Assembly: GCF_030528405.1 (NCBI RefSeq)
Contig: NZ_JAUMYY010000005.1
Span: forward strand, 1-60,781
Direction: 5' to 3'
DNA length: 60,781 nucleotides
From: Fusobacterium sp.
GTDB taxonomy: Bacteria > Fusobacteriota > Fusobacteriia > Fusobacteriales > Fusobacteriaceae
The position numbers and the translations under genes were made by a program. The notes under the pieces are model-generated. The model saw only the letters and a program-made list of their open reading frames with translations, had not been told where the DNA came from and made no database searches. This document shows, piece by piece, positions 1-7,697 of the stretch; position 1 is the stretch's first letter, and the number at the start of each line of letters is the position of its first letter.

Positions 1-53
1 AATGATATATTTAAATAAATAATTATTTAAAATAATTTTTAATAGGAGTAAAA

Positions 54-596
54 ATGATTGACTTTAATAAAATTAACTCAATGATAAAATTAATTGAAAA
101 TAATGAACTCATGGAAAATTTAAGTTTTAATGAATTTGCCATAGCTTTTTATTCAGCTGTTAAATTAATACCTTTATCAAAGTATTTAAGAACAAATAAC
201 ATTATTACAAAGTTGCCAAAAATAATGAATATGAGAAAGGCTGGAGAACTTTTATCCTTCACTTATGGTGATGAAGAAACTCTTGCCTTTTTAAAAAGAA
301 AAGGCTTTCCTGAAGTTCCAGAACTTGATTATAGAAGCATTATGCTTCTGAGAAAAATAGATCCTATGGATAATTGGAAAAAAATAATTTTTTTCCTAAA
401 TGGTGACAAAAGTGTTGAAGAAATTAATAACTCAACAAAACCAATGTTGTTTCCACAGGAAATAAAAAAATTAGAAGACTATATAAAAACAGAATTAAAT
501 TTAGATGAGGACAATTTTGAAAAATTTATGAAATTATATGCTAAGGCAACTAAAAACAAAGAGATTATAAAAGCAATTAGAAAACTAAATAGATAG
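54..596 (+). CDS. Hypothetical protein, 180 aa
   Basis: I do not recognise this family. The start is supported by a GGAG ribosome site about 8 bases upstream. The product is charged and apparently soluble, with no signal peptide or membrane segment, and looks largely helical, with lysine-rich ends. The next gene starts 13 bases after its stop on the same strand, so the two are probably co-transcribed. No function can be offered. The codon use and base composition are like those of the neighbours. Confidence 0.7.
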   Translation: MIDFNKINSMIKLIENNELMENLSFNEFAIAFYSAVKLIPLSKYLRTNNIITKLPKIMNMRKAGELLSFTYGDEETLAFLKRKGFPEVPELDYRSIMLLRKIDPMDNWKKIIFFLNGDKSVEEINNSTKPMLFPQEIKKLEDYIKTELNLDEDNFEKFMKLYAKATKNKEIIKAIRKLNR

Positions 597-609
597 GGTA
601 GGTATTTAT

Positions 610-1533
610 ATGAAAATAAAAAATAGAAAAATGATATTGATAGATGAGCAAACTTTCTCTGATGTTATAAATGAATTTATAGAAAATCCAAATAAGTACA
701 TTGCTGTTGTAAGGATAATGTCAAAAGATTTTGATAAGGACTATGCTCTTATAAAGTATATAAAAAATGAGTTAAAAAAAGAAATCTTAGATAATGTTGT
801 TGCAATAACTGATAAAGACTACTTAGCCAATGATCTTGATATAGAAGCTGTCTTATATTTGGAGAATCTTAGAAAATTTAATATGGATTCTTTTATACAA
901 GCTTTTAATAAGTTTAAAACTTATTTTCCTTTCTTAAAAGATTTTCTGGAGGATATGTCCAGTGCCTTTTCATATTCTTTAGATTACTATAATTATAAAA
1001 ATCCTTGGTTTTTCTCATTAAATAACTTAGGAATATTATTAATTAATGATTTCAACTACAATAAAATTTTAAATAACTATCATAAAATAAAGGCAAGAAC
1101 CTCAGATATAATCTTAATTGCTCTGGAAAATAAAGAAGAAGAAGATTATAGAAATAAAAAGCTTTTAAAAATTCTATGTGCTGATTCTCTTATAACTTTT
1201 GGAGTAACTAATAAAAATTCGACTAAATTTTTTAATAACCTTGATTTGATCCTTTACACAAAGGGAAGTAATTATTACGACAATGCTTTAAATTATGTAA
1301 AAACTTTCATAAAAAAAGAAAAGTTTATAGAAATGAGAGATTTTTTAGAAGTTGAAGAAAAATCTTTTGAGGCTGATTTATTTAATGAGGAAGAAATTAT
1401 AAAAATTCCTAAAAAATATGAACTTATAATAGCAAATAAAAAATCTTATTCAAAAAAAATGTACTCAATAGCAAATTTTTATAAAAAAGAAAGAAGTGAA
1501 AAAGAGTATTTTAATTTGAAAAAAGTTTATTGA
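610..1533 (+). CDS. Hypothetical protein, 307 aa
   Basis: This is an unrecognised, lysine- and asparagine-rich protein without a signal peptide or obvious membrane segment. The start chosen has only a weak purine-rich site; an alternative is Met8. It follows the 180-aa gene by 13 bases and is probably translated from the same message. Downstream lies the gene-poor purine leader, which contains decayed genes, so the pair may mark the edge of a rearranged region. No catalytic motif is visible. Confidence 0.65.
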   Translation: MKIKNRKMILIDEQTFSDVINEFIENPNKYIAVVRIMSKDFDKDYALIKYIKNELKKEILDNVVAITDKDYLANDLDIEAVLYLENLRKFNMDSFIQAFNKFKTYFPFLKDFLEDMSSAFSYSLDYYNYKNPWFFSLNNLGILLINDFNYNKILNNYHKIKARTSDIILIALENKEEEDYRNKKLLKILCADSLITFGVTNKNSTKFFNNLDLILYTKGSNYYDNALNYVKTFIKKEKFIEMRDFLEVEEKSFEADLFNEEEIIKIPKKYELIIANKKSYSKKMYSIANFYKKERSEKEYFNLKKVY

Positions 1534-1545
1534 TTAGATAGAATT

Positions 1546-1741
1546 ATACGCAAAAGGTAATTCTATACAAAAAAAGAAAAAATTTAGAGAATTTATTAAA
1601 AGATGATAACATAAGAGTAATATATGGAGAAGATTTTATAAATTATTTTTCTTGGCTTTTAAATAATGATATAAATCACTATAATTTTAGAAATTCTGTT
1701 TGTTATGGTTATAAAAATTATGAAGAATATAATAAACTCTA
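1546..1741 (+). pseudogene. Remnant of a coding sequence without a start
   Basis: This stretch reads open for about 65 codons in the frame that ends at the TAA at 1739-1741, and it includes a readable piece VIYGEDFINYFSWLL. There is no start codon or ribosome site, and the frame is preceded by a stop. It looks like the 3' end of a lost gene. The family is not recognised. Confidence 0.35.
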
Positions 1742-1855
1742 AACTACATTACGATTATTTATATTAATATTATTTTTAAAGAAATTATATGAATATTTTG
1801 ATAGAATAGAAGAAATTAAAAAAGAAGATTAAACTCTTTAAAAGGAGGGATCCAA

Positions 1856-1939
1856 ATGAAGAAAATCCTGATAGGAATAAATGATTTTAAAACCTTAATT
1901 GAAAATAATAAAAGTTGTAAAATGAAAGTTGTAAAATAA
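1856..1939 (+). pseudogene. 27-codon remnant resembling the N-terminus of an AAA-ATPase-like/PD-(D/E)XK protein
   Basis: A strong ribosome site (AAAAGGAGGG) precedes an ATG whose product begins MKKILIGINDFKTLIENN and then stops. This opening resembles the first residues of the large AAA-ATPase-like proteins with a C-terminal PD-(D/E)XK nuclease domain, which in full-length members continues into a YYVDKT-type motif. Here everything after about residue 20 is gone. The family assignment rests on a short match from memory and is tentative. Confidence 0.35.
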
Positions 1940-1947
1940 CAAAACTA

Positions 1948-1976
1948 TTTACAATTTTTTAAAAATACTGTATCAT
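1948..1976 (+). promoter_or_regulatory. Promoter of the purine operon leader
   Basis: A TTTACA -35 box (1948-1953) is separated by 17 bases from a TATCAT -10 box (1971-1976). Transcription would start near 1983, which puts the riboswitch aptamer right at the 5' end of the RNA. The prediction is from sequence only, but the spacing and position fit well. Confidence 0.65.
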
Positions 1977-1994
1977 ATATAAGGAATTGAATAT

Positions 1995-2062
1995 TATTCG
2001 TATATGCTTGTGAATATGGACAAGTGTCTCTACGGTTGACCGTAAATTAACCACTACGAAAA
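1995..2062 (+). ncRNA. Purine riboswitch aptamer, guanine/hypoxanthine type
   Basis: Three helices can be drawn. P1 pairs TTCGTA (1997-2002) with TACGAA (2055-2060). P2 pairs CTTGT (2007-2011) with ACAAG (2020-2024) around a loop containing ATATGG. P3 pairs GGTT (2034-2037) with AACC (2049-2052) around a loop containing CCGTAAA. The J2/3 strand reads GTCTCTAC, close to the purine-riboswitch consensus. The base just before P1' is C (2054), equivalent to C74, which in this family selects guanine or hypoxanthine rather than adenine. The purine biosynthesis operon lies downstream. Guanine binding should lower expression. Confidence 0.85.
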
Positions 2063-2066
2063 AAGG

Positions 2067-2097
2067 ACTTTACTATTTTGCTTAAAGTAAATTTTTT
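2067..2097 (+). terminator. Weak intrinsic terminator, likely riboswitch expression platform
   Basis: Either ACTTTA (2067-2072) with TAAAGT (2083-2088), or TTTAC (2069-2073) with GTAAA (2087-2091), forms a hairpin followed by six T residues (2092-2097). The GTAAA of aptamer loop L3 (2042-2046) could instead pair with TTTAC and block the hairpin, giving a simple on/off switch. The pairing scheme is my inference; the hairpin is short and AT-rich. Confidence 0.5.
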
Positions 2098-2125
2098 ATT
2101 GGTTGATAAAATTAGGAGGATAGTA

Positions 2126-2218
2126 ATGTACTTAAATATAGAAAGAGTTGAATTATATATGAAAAAGAAAAATAAAATAACTAAGAAAAATTTTTTCAAT
2201 TTTTTTGTTGTGCTTTAA
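2126..2218 (+). CDS. Short leader ORF, 30 aa, in the purine operon leader
   Basis: A good ribosome site (TTAGGAGG, 2112-2119) precedes an ATG at 2126. The frame encodes a basic peptide starting MYLNIERVELYMKKK and ending FFVVL. Its TAA stop overlaps the first base of the strong terminator stem at 2218-2240, so a ribosome finishing this ORF would sit on the 5' arm of that hairpin. This geometry suggests a leader peptide that couples translation to termination, but the ORF could also be a chance frame. No paralogue is known to me. Confidence 0.5.
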   Translation: MYLNIERVELYMKKKNKITKKNFFNFFVVL

Positions 2219-2246
2219 TCTGGGTAGAGTGTACCCAGATTTTTTT
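2218..2246 (+). terminator. Strong intrinsic terminator in the purine leader
   Basis: ATCTGGGTA (2218-2226) pairs perfectly with TACCCAGAT (2232-2240) around a 5-base loop, followed by T residues through 2246. It is the best hairpin in the leader and lies 380 bases before purL. It must be bypassed, or a second promoter must exist, for the operon to be expressed. Its stem begins in the stop codon of the 30-aa leader ORF. Confidence 0.75.
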
Positions 2247-2263
2247 ATGGTTATCTTAGAAAA

Positions 2264-2563
2264 ATTGAGTTTCAAAGAAACGAAAATTTTTCTTAGATAC
2301 CCAAATGTGAAACTCAGTGAATTTCGAGAGCATTAGCTCGAAGAAAACACTAGAGTTATCACAGTATGGTTATCAAATTAGTTTATGGGAATTGAGTTTC
2401 GAAGAAACGAAAATTTTTCTTAGATACCCAAATGTGAAACTCAGTGAATTTCGAGAGCATTAGCTCGAAGAAAACACTAGAGTTATCACAGTATGGTTAT
2501 CAAATTAGTTTATGGGAATTGAGTTTCGAAGAAATGAAAATTTTTCTTAGATACCCAAATGTA
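2264..2563 (+). repeat. Tandem direct repeat, 127-bp unit, 2.35 copies
   Basis: Copies start at 2264 and 2391, and a truncated third starts at 2518 and diverges after about 45 bases. The two full copies are nearly identical. Each contains two inverted repeats: GAGTTTC with GAAACTC, and TTCGAG with CTCGAA around AGCATTAG. A further TATGGTTATC string occurs in each unit and once more just before the first copy (2246-2255). The array fills the space between the leader terminator and purL. No ORF is evident, and the unit has no transposase or CRISPR character. Confidence 0.85.
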
Positions 2564-2626
2564 AAATTTATAATATATATTTATTAATTTTAATTTTATA
2601 GTGAAAAAATTATATGGAGGAGAAAA

Positions 2627-5600
2627 ATGTCAGATTTAAGATTTTTTGTAGAGAAGAAAAATGGTTTTGATCTGGATGCAAAAAGATTGTTGGCACAGTT
2701 TAAAGAAGAGTTAAACATAAACTCTTTAGAAGATTTAAGACTTATCAACTGCTATGATCTCTTTAACTTATCTGGTAAGCAAGAAAATGTAGAAAAAATA
2801 AAAAGGATGATTCTTTCAGAAGTTGTAACTGATAATATTTTTGAAAAAATTGACCTGACTGGGAAAAAATATTTTGCAGTGGAATATCTTCCGGGACAAT
2901 TTGATCAAAGAGCAGATTCAACTCTACAATGTATAGATATAGTTGTTGAGGGGGAGAAAAATGTAGAGATAAAAACTGCAAAGTTAATAATTTTATCCGG
3001 AGATTTGACAGATGAAGAATTCAATAAAATAAAAAATTTCTATATAAATCCTATTGAAACAAGGGAAAAAGATCTTAATTTATTAGCAAAAGAAGATATA
3101 GTATTTAATACAGAGGTTGTAACTTATGATGACTTTTTAAAATTATCTGAGGAAGAATTGAAAAAATTAAGAGATGACTTGGCTCTTTCAATGTCTTTTG
3201 AAGATTTAAAATATATTCAGGATTATTTTAAGGAAGAGAAAAGAAATCCAACTGAAACAGAAATTAAAGTATTTGATACATATTGGTCAGATCACTGTAG
3301 ACATACAACTTTTGAAACTAAGATATTAAATGTAGAATTTCCTGAATCAGAATTTGGAAAGGATATGTCAAAAGAATTTCAAAATTATTTAGAAATTAAA
3401 AATATAGTTGCTCCACATAAAGATATTTCACTTATGGATATGGCAACTGTAATGGGGAAATATTTAAGAAAAACAGGAAAACTTGAAGATTTAGAAGTTT
3501 CTGAAGAAAATAATGCCTGCTCTGTTTATATAGATGTTGAAACAGAGGATTTTTCAGGGAAGAAAGCTATAGAAAAATGGTTACTGATGTTTAAGAATGA
3601 AACTCATAATCATCCTACAGAAATAGAGCCTTTTGGAGGAGCATCAACTTGTTTAGGAGGTGCAATAAGAGATCCGCTTTCAGGAAGAGCTTATGTATAT
3701 CAAGCAATCAGAGTGAGTGGAGCAGCTAATCCTTTAGAAAGAGTGGAAGATACTTTAAAGGGCAAATTGACACAGAAAAAAATAACTAAGGGGGCAGCAA
3801 GCGGTTATTCATCTTATGGAAATCAAATAGGAATAGCGACTTCCCTAGTTTCTGAAATATACCATGAGGGCTATAAGGCTAAAAGAATGGAAGTAGGAGC
3901 AGTTGTTGCAGCAGCTCCCGTAGAAAATGTTGTAAGAAAAAGTCCCGCTCCGGAAGACAGCATAATTTTAATAGGTGGAAAGACAGGAAGGGACGGTTGT
4001 GGTGGAGCAACAGGTTCGTCGAAAGAACATACAGATGATTCACTACTACTATGTGGTGCTGAGGTTCAAAAAGGAAATGCACCAGAAGAAAGAAAAATTC
4101 AAAGACTATTTAGAAATCCTAAGGCAACAAAGTTAATAAAAAAATGTAATGATTTTGGGGCAGGAGGAGTTTCAGTTGCCATAGGAGAATTGGCTGACGG
4201 AGTTGAAGTAAATCTTGATTTGGTTCCAACAAAGTATGATGGGCTTAACGGTACAGAGCTTGCCATATCAGAGTCACAAGAAAGAATGGCAATAATAGTT
4301 TCTAAAGAAGATACTGACGAGTTTTTAAAATATGTTGCTGAAGAAAATCTGCTGGGAACAGTTGTAGGAAGAGTTACAAAAGAAGCAAGATTAATTCTTA
4401 GATGGAAGGGAAAAGATATTGTAAACATATCTAGAGCTTTCTTAAATACAAATGGAATTAAACAAACAGTTAAAGTGGAAGTAAAAGATTATGCTAAAAA
4501 AGCAAGTCCATTTAAAGCTGAAAACAAGTACTTAAATTTAGAAGAAAAATGGGTGGAAAATATTTCTAAATTGAATGTGGCATCACAAAAAGGTCTATGT
4601 GAAATGTTTGATTCTATGGTGGGAGCGGGAACAGTTCTTATGCCTTTTGGTGGGAAATATCAAATGACTCCTATTGATGTTTCTATTGCTAAGCTTCCTG
4701 TTTTAGATAAAGATACCAAGACAGCTTCCGCTATTACATATGGGTTTAATCCTTATGTAAGTGAATGGTCAACATATCACGGAGCTATGTATGCAGTAGT
4801 TGAATCATTGGCAAAACTTGTTGCAGCCGGGGTTGACTATACTAAAGCCAGACTCTCGTTCCAAGAATACTTTGAAAAATTAGGAAAAGATGCATACAAA
4901 TGGTCTAAACCATTACTAGCTCTTTTAGGTACTATAAAGGTTCAAAAAGATTTTGAAATTGCAGCCATTGGAGGGAAGGATTCTATGAGCGGTACGTTTA
5001 ATGATATTAATGTACCACCAACTCTAATTTCATTTGCTGTGACTTCAGTCAATATTGATAATGTTATTTCACCTGAGTTCAAAAAAAGCGGAAATAAACT
5101 ATATTTAATTGAAAATAAAATGGATGATAAATTTTTCTTTGACAGTAAAGAATTAAAAGAAAATTTTAATTTTGTATTAAAAAATATGAAAGAAGAAAAA
5201 ATAGTTTCAGCTATGGCTATCAAAGCCGGAGGACTTTCAGAGGCTTTATCAAAAATGAGTTTTGGAAACAGAATAGGATTTAATTTGGAAAATGAAGAAA
5301 TTGACTTATTTTCTCTAAGACCTGGAAGTATAGTAGTTGAATCTACAGATAAATTAGAATATAAAAATGCAGTATACTTAGGAGAAACAATAAGTGAATT
5401 TGCTATCAAGACTTCAAAAGAAAAAATATGTCTGGAAAAAGTTGAGGAAAAATGGTTAGCAAAATTGGATACTATATTCCCTCATAAGTTAGATGAGAAA
5501 GTTGAAGTATATAAAGATTTGGGTCAAAATACTGAGAAAAAAATATTGAAAAGCTCAATAACAGTTGCAAAACCAAGAGTCTTGATAGCTGCTTTCCCGG

Positions 5601-6364
5601 GAACAAATTCAGAATATGATATGTACAATGTATTTAATAAAAATGGTGGAGAATCTAAGATAAGATTATTCAGAAATTTAAATCAGGATTTTATAAGAGA
5701 TTCGATAGAGCAAATCGTTAAAGACTTAGAAAATTCTCAAATTTTTGTCTTGCCGGGAGGATTCAGTGCAGGAGATGAGCCTGATGGTTCAGGAAAATTT
5801 ATAGCTGCAATTTTACAAAATCCAAGAATAAAGGAAGCAATAGAAAAATTCATGGAAAGAAACGGACTTATTTTAGGAATTTGTAATGGTTTCCAAGCTC
5901 TTATTAAATCTGGGCTTCTTCCTTATGGAAAGATAGGAAAATTGGATGAGAAATCACCAACTTTGACTTTTAATAAAATAGGCAGACATATTTCACAAAT
6001 GGTAAAAACAAAGATAGTTTCAAATTCTTCTCCATGGCTATCATCTTTTGAAATAGGAGATAGTTTTGATATACCGGTATCTCATGGAGAAGGAAGATTC
6101 TATGCCGATGAAGAAACTTTAAAAGAACTTATAAAAAATAATCAGATAGCAACTCAGTATGTAAACTTTGATTTAGAAGCTACAAACGAATTTAGATTTA
6201 ATCCTAATGGATCAAGTTTAGCTATTGAGGGGATAATTTCACCTGATGGAAAAATTTTAGGAAAAATGGGACATTCGGAAAGATATTCTGATGGGATATT
6301 TAAGAATATAGATGGTAAATTGGACCAAAATATTTTCTTAAATGGAATTAAATATTTTAAATAA
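2627..6364 (+). CDS. purL: Phosphoribosylformylglycinamidine synthase, one-chain (PurL with fused glutaminase)
   Basis: The enzyme converts FGAR, glutamine and ATP to FGAM, step four of purine synthesis, in the cytosol. The 1245-residue chain is the large type in which the synthetase and glutaminase domains are fused, with the clostridial style of sequence. The synthetase part includes a DTYWSDHCRHTTF motif near residue 220 and NETHNHPTEIEPFGGA near residue 322. The C-terminal glutaminase has FPGTNSEYDMY, a nucleophile in GICNGFQ (Cys1086) and SHGEGRFY for the catalytic histidine, so this glutaminase looks intact. A GGAGG site lies just before the start. It is the first gene of the purine operon. 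Confidence 0.96.
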   Translation: MSDLRFFVEKKNGFDLDAKRLLAQFKEELNINSLEDLRLINCYDLFNLSGKQENVEKIKRMILSEVVTDNIFEKIDLTGKKYFAVEYLPGQFDQRADSTLQCIDIVVEGEKNVEIKTAKLIILSGDLTDEEFNKIKNFYINPIETREKDLNLLAKEDIVFNTEVVTYDDFLKLSEEELKKLRDDLALSMSFEDLKYIQDYFKEEKRNPTETEIKVFDTYWSDHCRHTTFETKILNVEFPESEFGKDMSKEFQNYLEIKNIVAPHKDISLMDMATVMGKYLRKTGKLEDLEVSEENNACSVYIDVETEDFSGKKAIEKWLLMFKNETHNHPTEIEPFGGASTCLGGAIRDPLSGRAYVYQAIRVSGAANPLERVEDTLKGKLTQKKITKGAASGYSSYGNQIGIATSLVSEIYHEGYKAKRMEVGAVVAAAPVENVVRKSPAPEDSIILIGGKTGRDGCGGATGSSKEHTDDSLLLCGAEVQKGNAPEERKIQRLFRNPKATKLIKKCNDFGAGGVSVAIGELADGVEVNLDLVPTKYDGLNGTELAISESQERMAIIVSKEDTDEFLKYVAEENLLGTVVGRVTKEARLILRWKGKDIVNISRAFLNTNGIKQTVKVEVKDYAKKASPFKAENKYLNLEEKWVENISKLNVASQKGLCEMFDSMVGAGTVLMPFGGKYQMTPIDVSIAKLPVLDKDTKTASAITYGFNPYVSEWSTYHGAMYAVVESLAKLVAAGVDYTKARLSFQEYFEKLGKDAYKWSKPLLALLGTIKVQKDFEIAAIGGKDSMSGTFNDINVPPTLISFAVTSVNIDNVISPEFKKSGNKLYLIENKMDDKFFFDSKELKENFNFVLKNMKEEKIVSAMAIKAGGLSEALSKMSFGNRIGFNLENEEIDLFSLRPGSIVVESTDKLEYKNAVYLGETISEFAIKTSKEKICLEKVEEKWLAKLDTIFPHKLDEKVEVYKDLGQNTEKKILKSSITVAKPRVLIAAFPGTNSEYDMYNVFNKNGGESKIRLFRNLNQDFIRDSIEQIVKDLENSQIFVLPGGFSAGDEPDGSGKFIAAILQNPRIKEAIEKFMERNGLILGICNGFQALIKSGLLPYGKIGKLDEKSPTLTFNKIGRHISQMVKTKIVSNSSPWLSSFEIGDSFDIPVSHGEGRFYADEETLKELIKNNQIATQYVNFDLEATNEFRFNPNGSSLAIEGIISPDGKILGKMGHSERYSDGIFKNIDGKLDQNIFLNGIKYFK

Positions 6365-6387
6365 AAAATTAAAAAAGAGGGGTTGAG

Positions 6388-6867
6388 ATGAAAGTAGCAA
6401 TATTTTTTGGAAGTCAGTCAGATAAAGATAAGATGAAAGGAGCTGCCACTTGCTTAAAAGAATTTGGAATTGATTTTGAAGCATATGTTTTATCAGCACA
6501 TAGGGTTCCAGAAAAGCTAGAAGAAGTTTTAGTGGATGTACAGGAAAGAGGAGTGGAAGTAATTATTGCCGGAGCTGGACTTGCAGCACATTTACCCGGA
6601 GTTATAGCCTCTAAAGTTTTACTTCCTGTTGTAGGTGTTCCTTTAAATGGAGCTATAGGTGGTTTGGATGCACTATATTCTATAGTACAGATGCCAAAAT
6701 CTATTCCGGTTGCAACAGTTGGAATAGATAATTCATACAATGCAGGAATGCTTGCAGTTCAAATACTATCAATTAAATATCCTGAACTTAAAGAAAAATT
6801 AGCTAGATTTAGAAAAGAAATGAAAGAAAAATTTATAGCTGATAATGAAAGAAAAGTAGAATTTTAA
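6388..6867 (+). CDS. purE: N5-carboxyaminoimidazole ribonucleotide mutase, PurE class I
   Basis: PurE moves the carboxyl group of N5-CAIR to form CAIR. The 159-aa length and the motifs GSQSDKDKM near the N-terminus, SAHRVPE near residue 43 and GAGLAAHLPGV near residue 72 are those of class I PurE, which normally depends on PurK for its substrate. No purK lies in this window. The gene begins 23 bases after purL with an AAGAGGGG ribosome site and is clearly in the same operon. Confidence 0.95.
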   Translation: MKVAIFFGSQSDKDKMKGAATCLKEFGIDFEAYVLSAHRVPEKLEEVLVDVQERGVEVIIAGAGLAAHLPGVIASKVLLPVVGVPLNGAIGGLDALYSIVQMPKSIPVATVGIDNSYNAGMLAVQILSIKYPELKEKLARFRKEMKEKFIADNERKVEF

Positions 6868-6912
6868 ATTATATAACTTTGGGTTTTATAAAATGTAAAA
6901 GGAGAAGAAAAA

Positions 6913-7626
6913 ATGGAAAAAAGAGATTTTATTTATGAAGGAAAAGCTAAACAATTATATAAGACTGATGATGAAAATTTAGTAATTGTTCACTATAAAG
7001 ATGATGCTACAGCAGGAAATGGTGCAAAGAAGGGAACTATAAAAAATAAAGGAATTTTAAATAATGAGATTACAACTGTAATTTTTAATTTATTGGAAGA
7101 AAATGGTATAAAAACTCATTTTGTAAAAAAATTAAATGATAGAGAACAACTTTGTCAAAAGGTTGAGATATTCCCATTAGAGGTTATAACAAGAAATTTG
7201 ATTGCTGGATCTATGGCTAAAAGAGTAGGAATAAAAGAAGGAACTAGACCTAGCAATACTATTTTTGAAATCTGTTATAAAAATGATGAATATGGTGATC
7301 CTCTTATTAACGATCACCATGCTGTTGCTTTAAATCTAGCTACTTATGAAGAACTAGAAGAGATTTATTCGATAACAAAAAAAATAAATAATCTTTTAAA
7401 AGAAAAATTTGATAAATTAGGAATTATTTTAGTAGATTTTAAAATTGAGTTTGGAAAAAATTCAAAAGGTGAAATATTACTTGCAGATGAAATAACTCCA
7501 GATACTTGCAGATTCTGGGATAAAGAAACAGGTGAAAAGCTTGATAAAGATAGATTCAGAAGAGATTTAGGAAATGTAGAAGATGCTTATTTAGAAATAT
7601 TTAAAAGACTTGGCGGAAAAAACTAA
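6913..7626 (+). CDS. purC: Phosphoribosylaminoimidazole-succinocarboxamide synthase (SAICAR synthetase)
   Basis: PurC joins CAIR and aspartate using ATP. The 237-aa chain has the family length and the motifs EGKAKQLY at the N-terminus (nucleotide-binding loop), RNLIAGS in the middle, DFKIEFG near residue 177 and [13 protein letters not shown] near residue 190. An AAAAGGAGAAG site precedes the start. It lies 45 bases after purE in the purine operon. Nothing unusual is seen. Confidence 0.95.
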   Translation: MEKRDFIYEGKAKQLYKTDDENLVIVHYKDDATAGNGAKKGTIKNKGILNNEITTVIFNLLEENGIKTHFVKKLNDREQLCQKVEIFPLEVITRNLIAGSMAKRVGIKEGTRPSNTIFEICYKNDEYGDPLINDHHAVALNLATYEELEEIYSITKKINNLLKEKFDKLGIILVDFKIEFGKNSKGEILLADEITPDTCRFWDKETGEKLDKDRFRRDLGNVEDAYLEIFKRLGGKN

Positions 7627-7697
7627 AAATTATCAAACTTATAAAAAATTATAAATATAAAAGTATAGAGGTTTAGAATTAGGAGGAAACTAATAAA

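Noticed and set aside
2264-2563. Possible CRISPR array
   Set aside because: The units are 127 bp and nearly identical over their whole length, with no alternating short repeat and unique spacer, and no cas genes are near.
4942-5409. 155-aa minus-strand frame inside purL
   Set aside because: It is an antisense shadow of a certain gene, with no ribosome site and serine/leucine-rich low-complexity content typical of AT-rich antisense frames.
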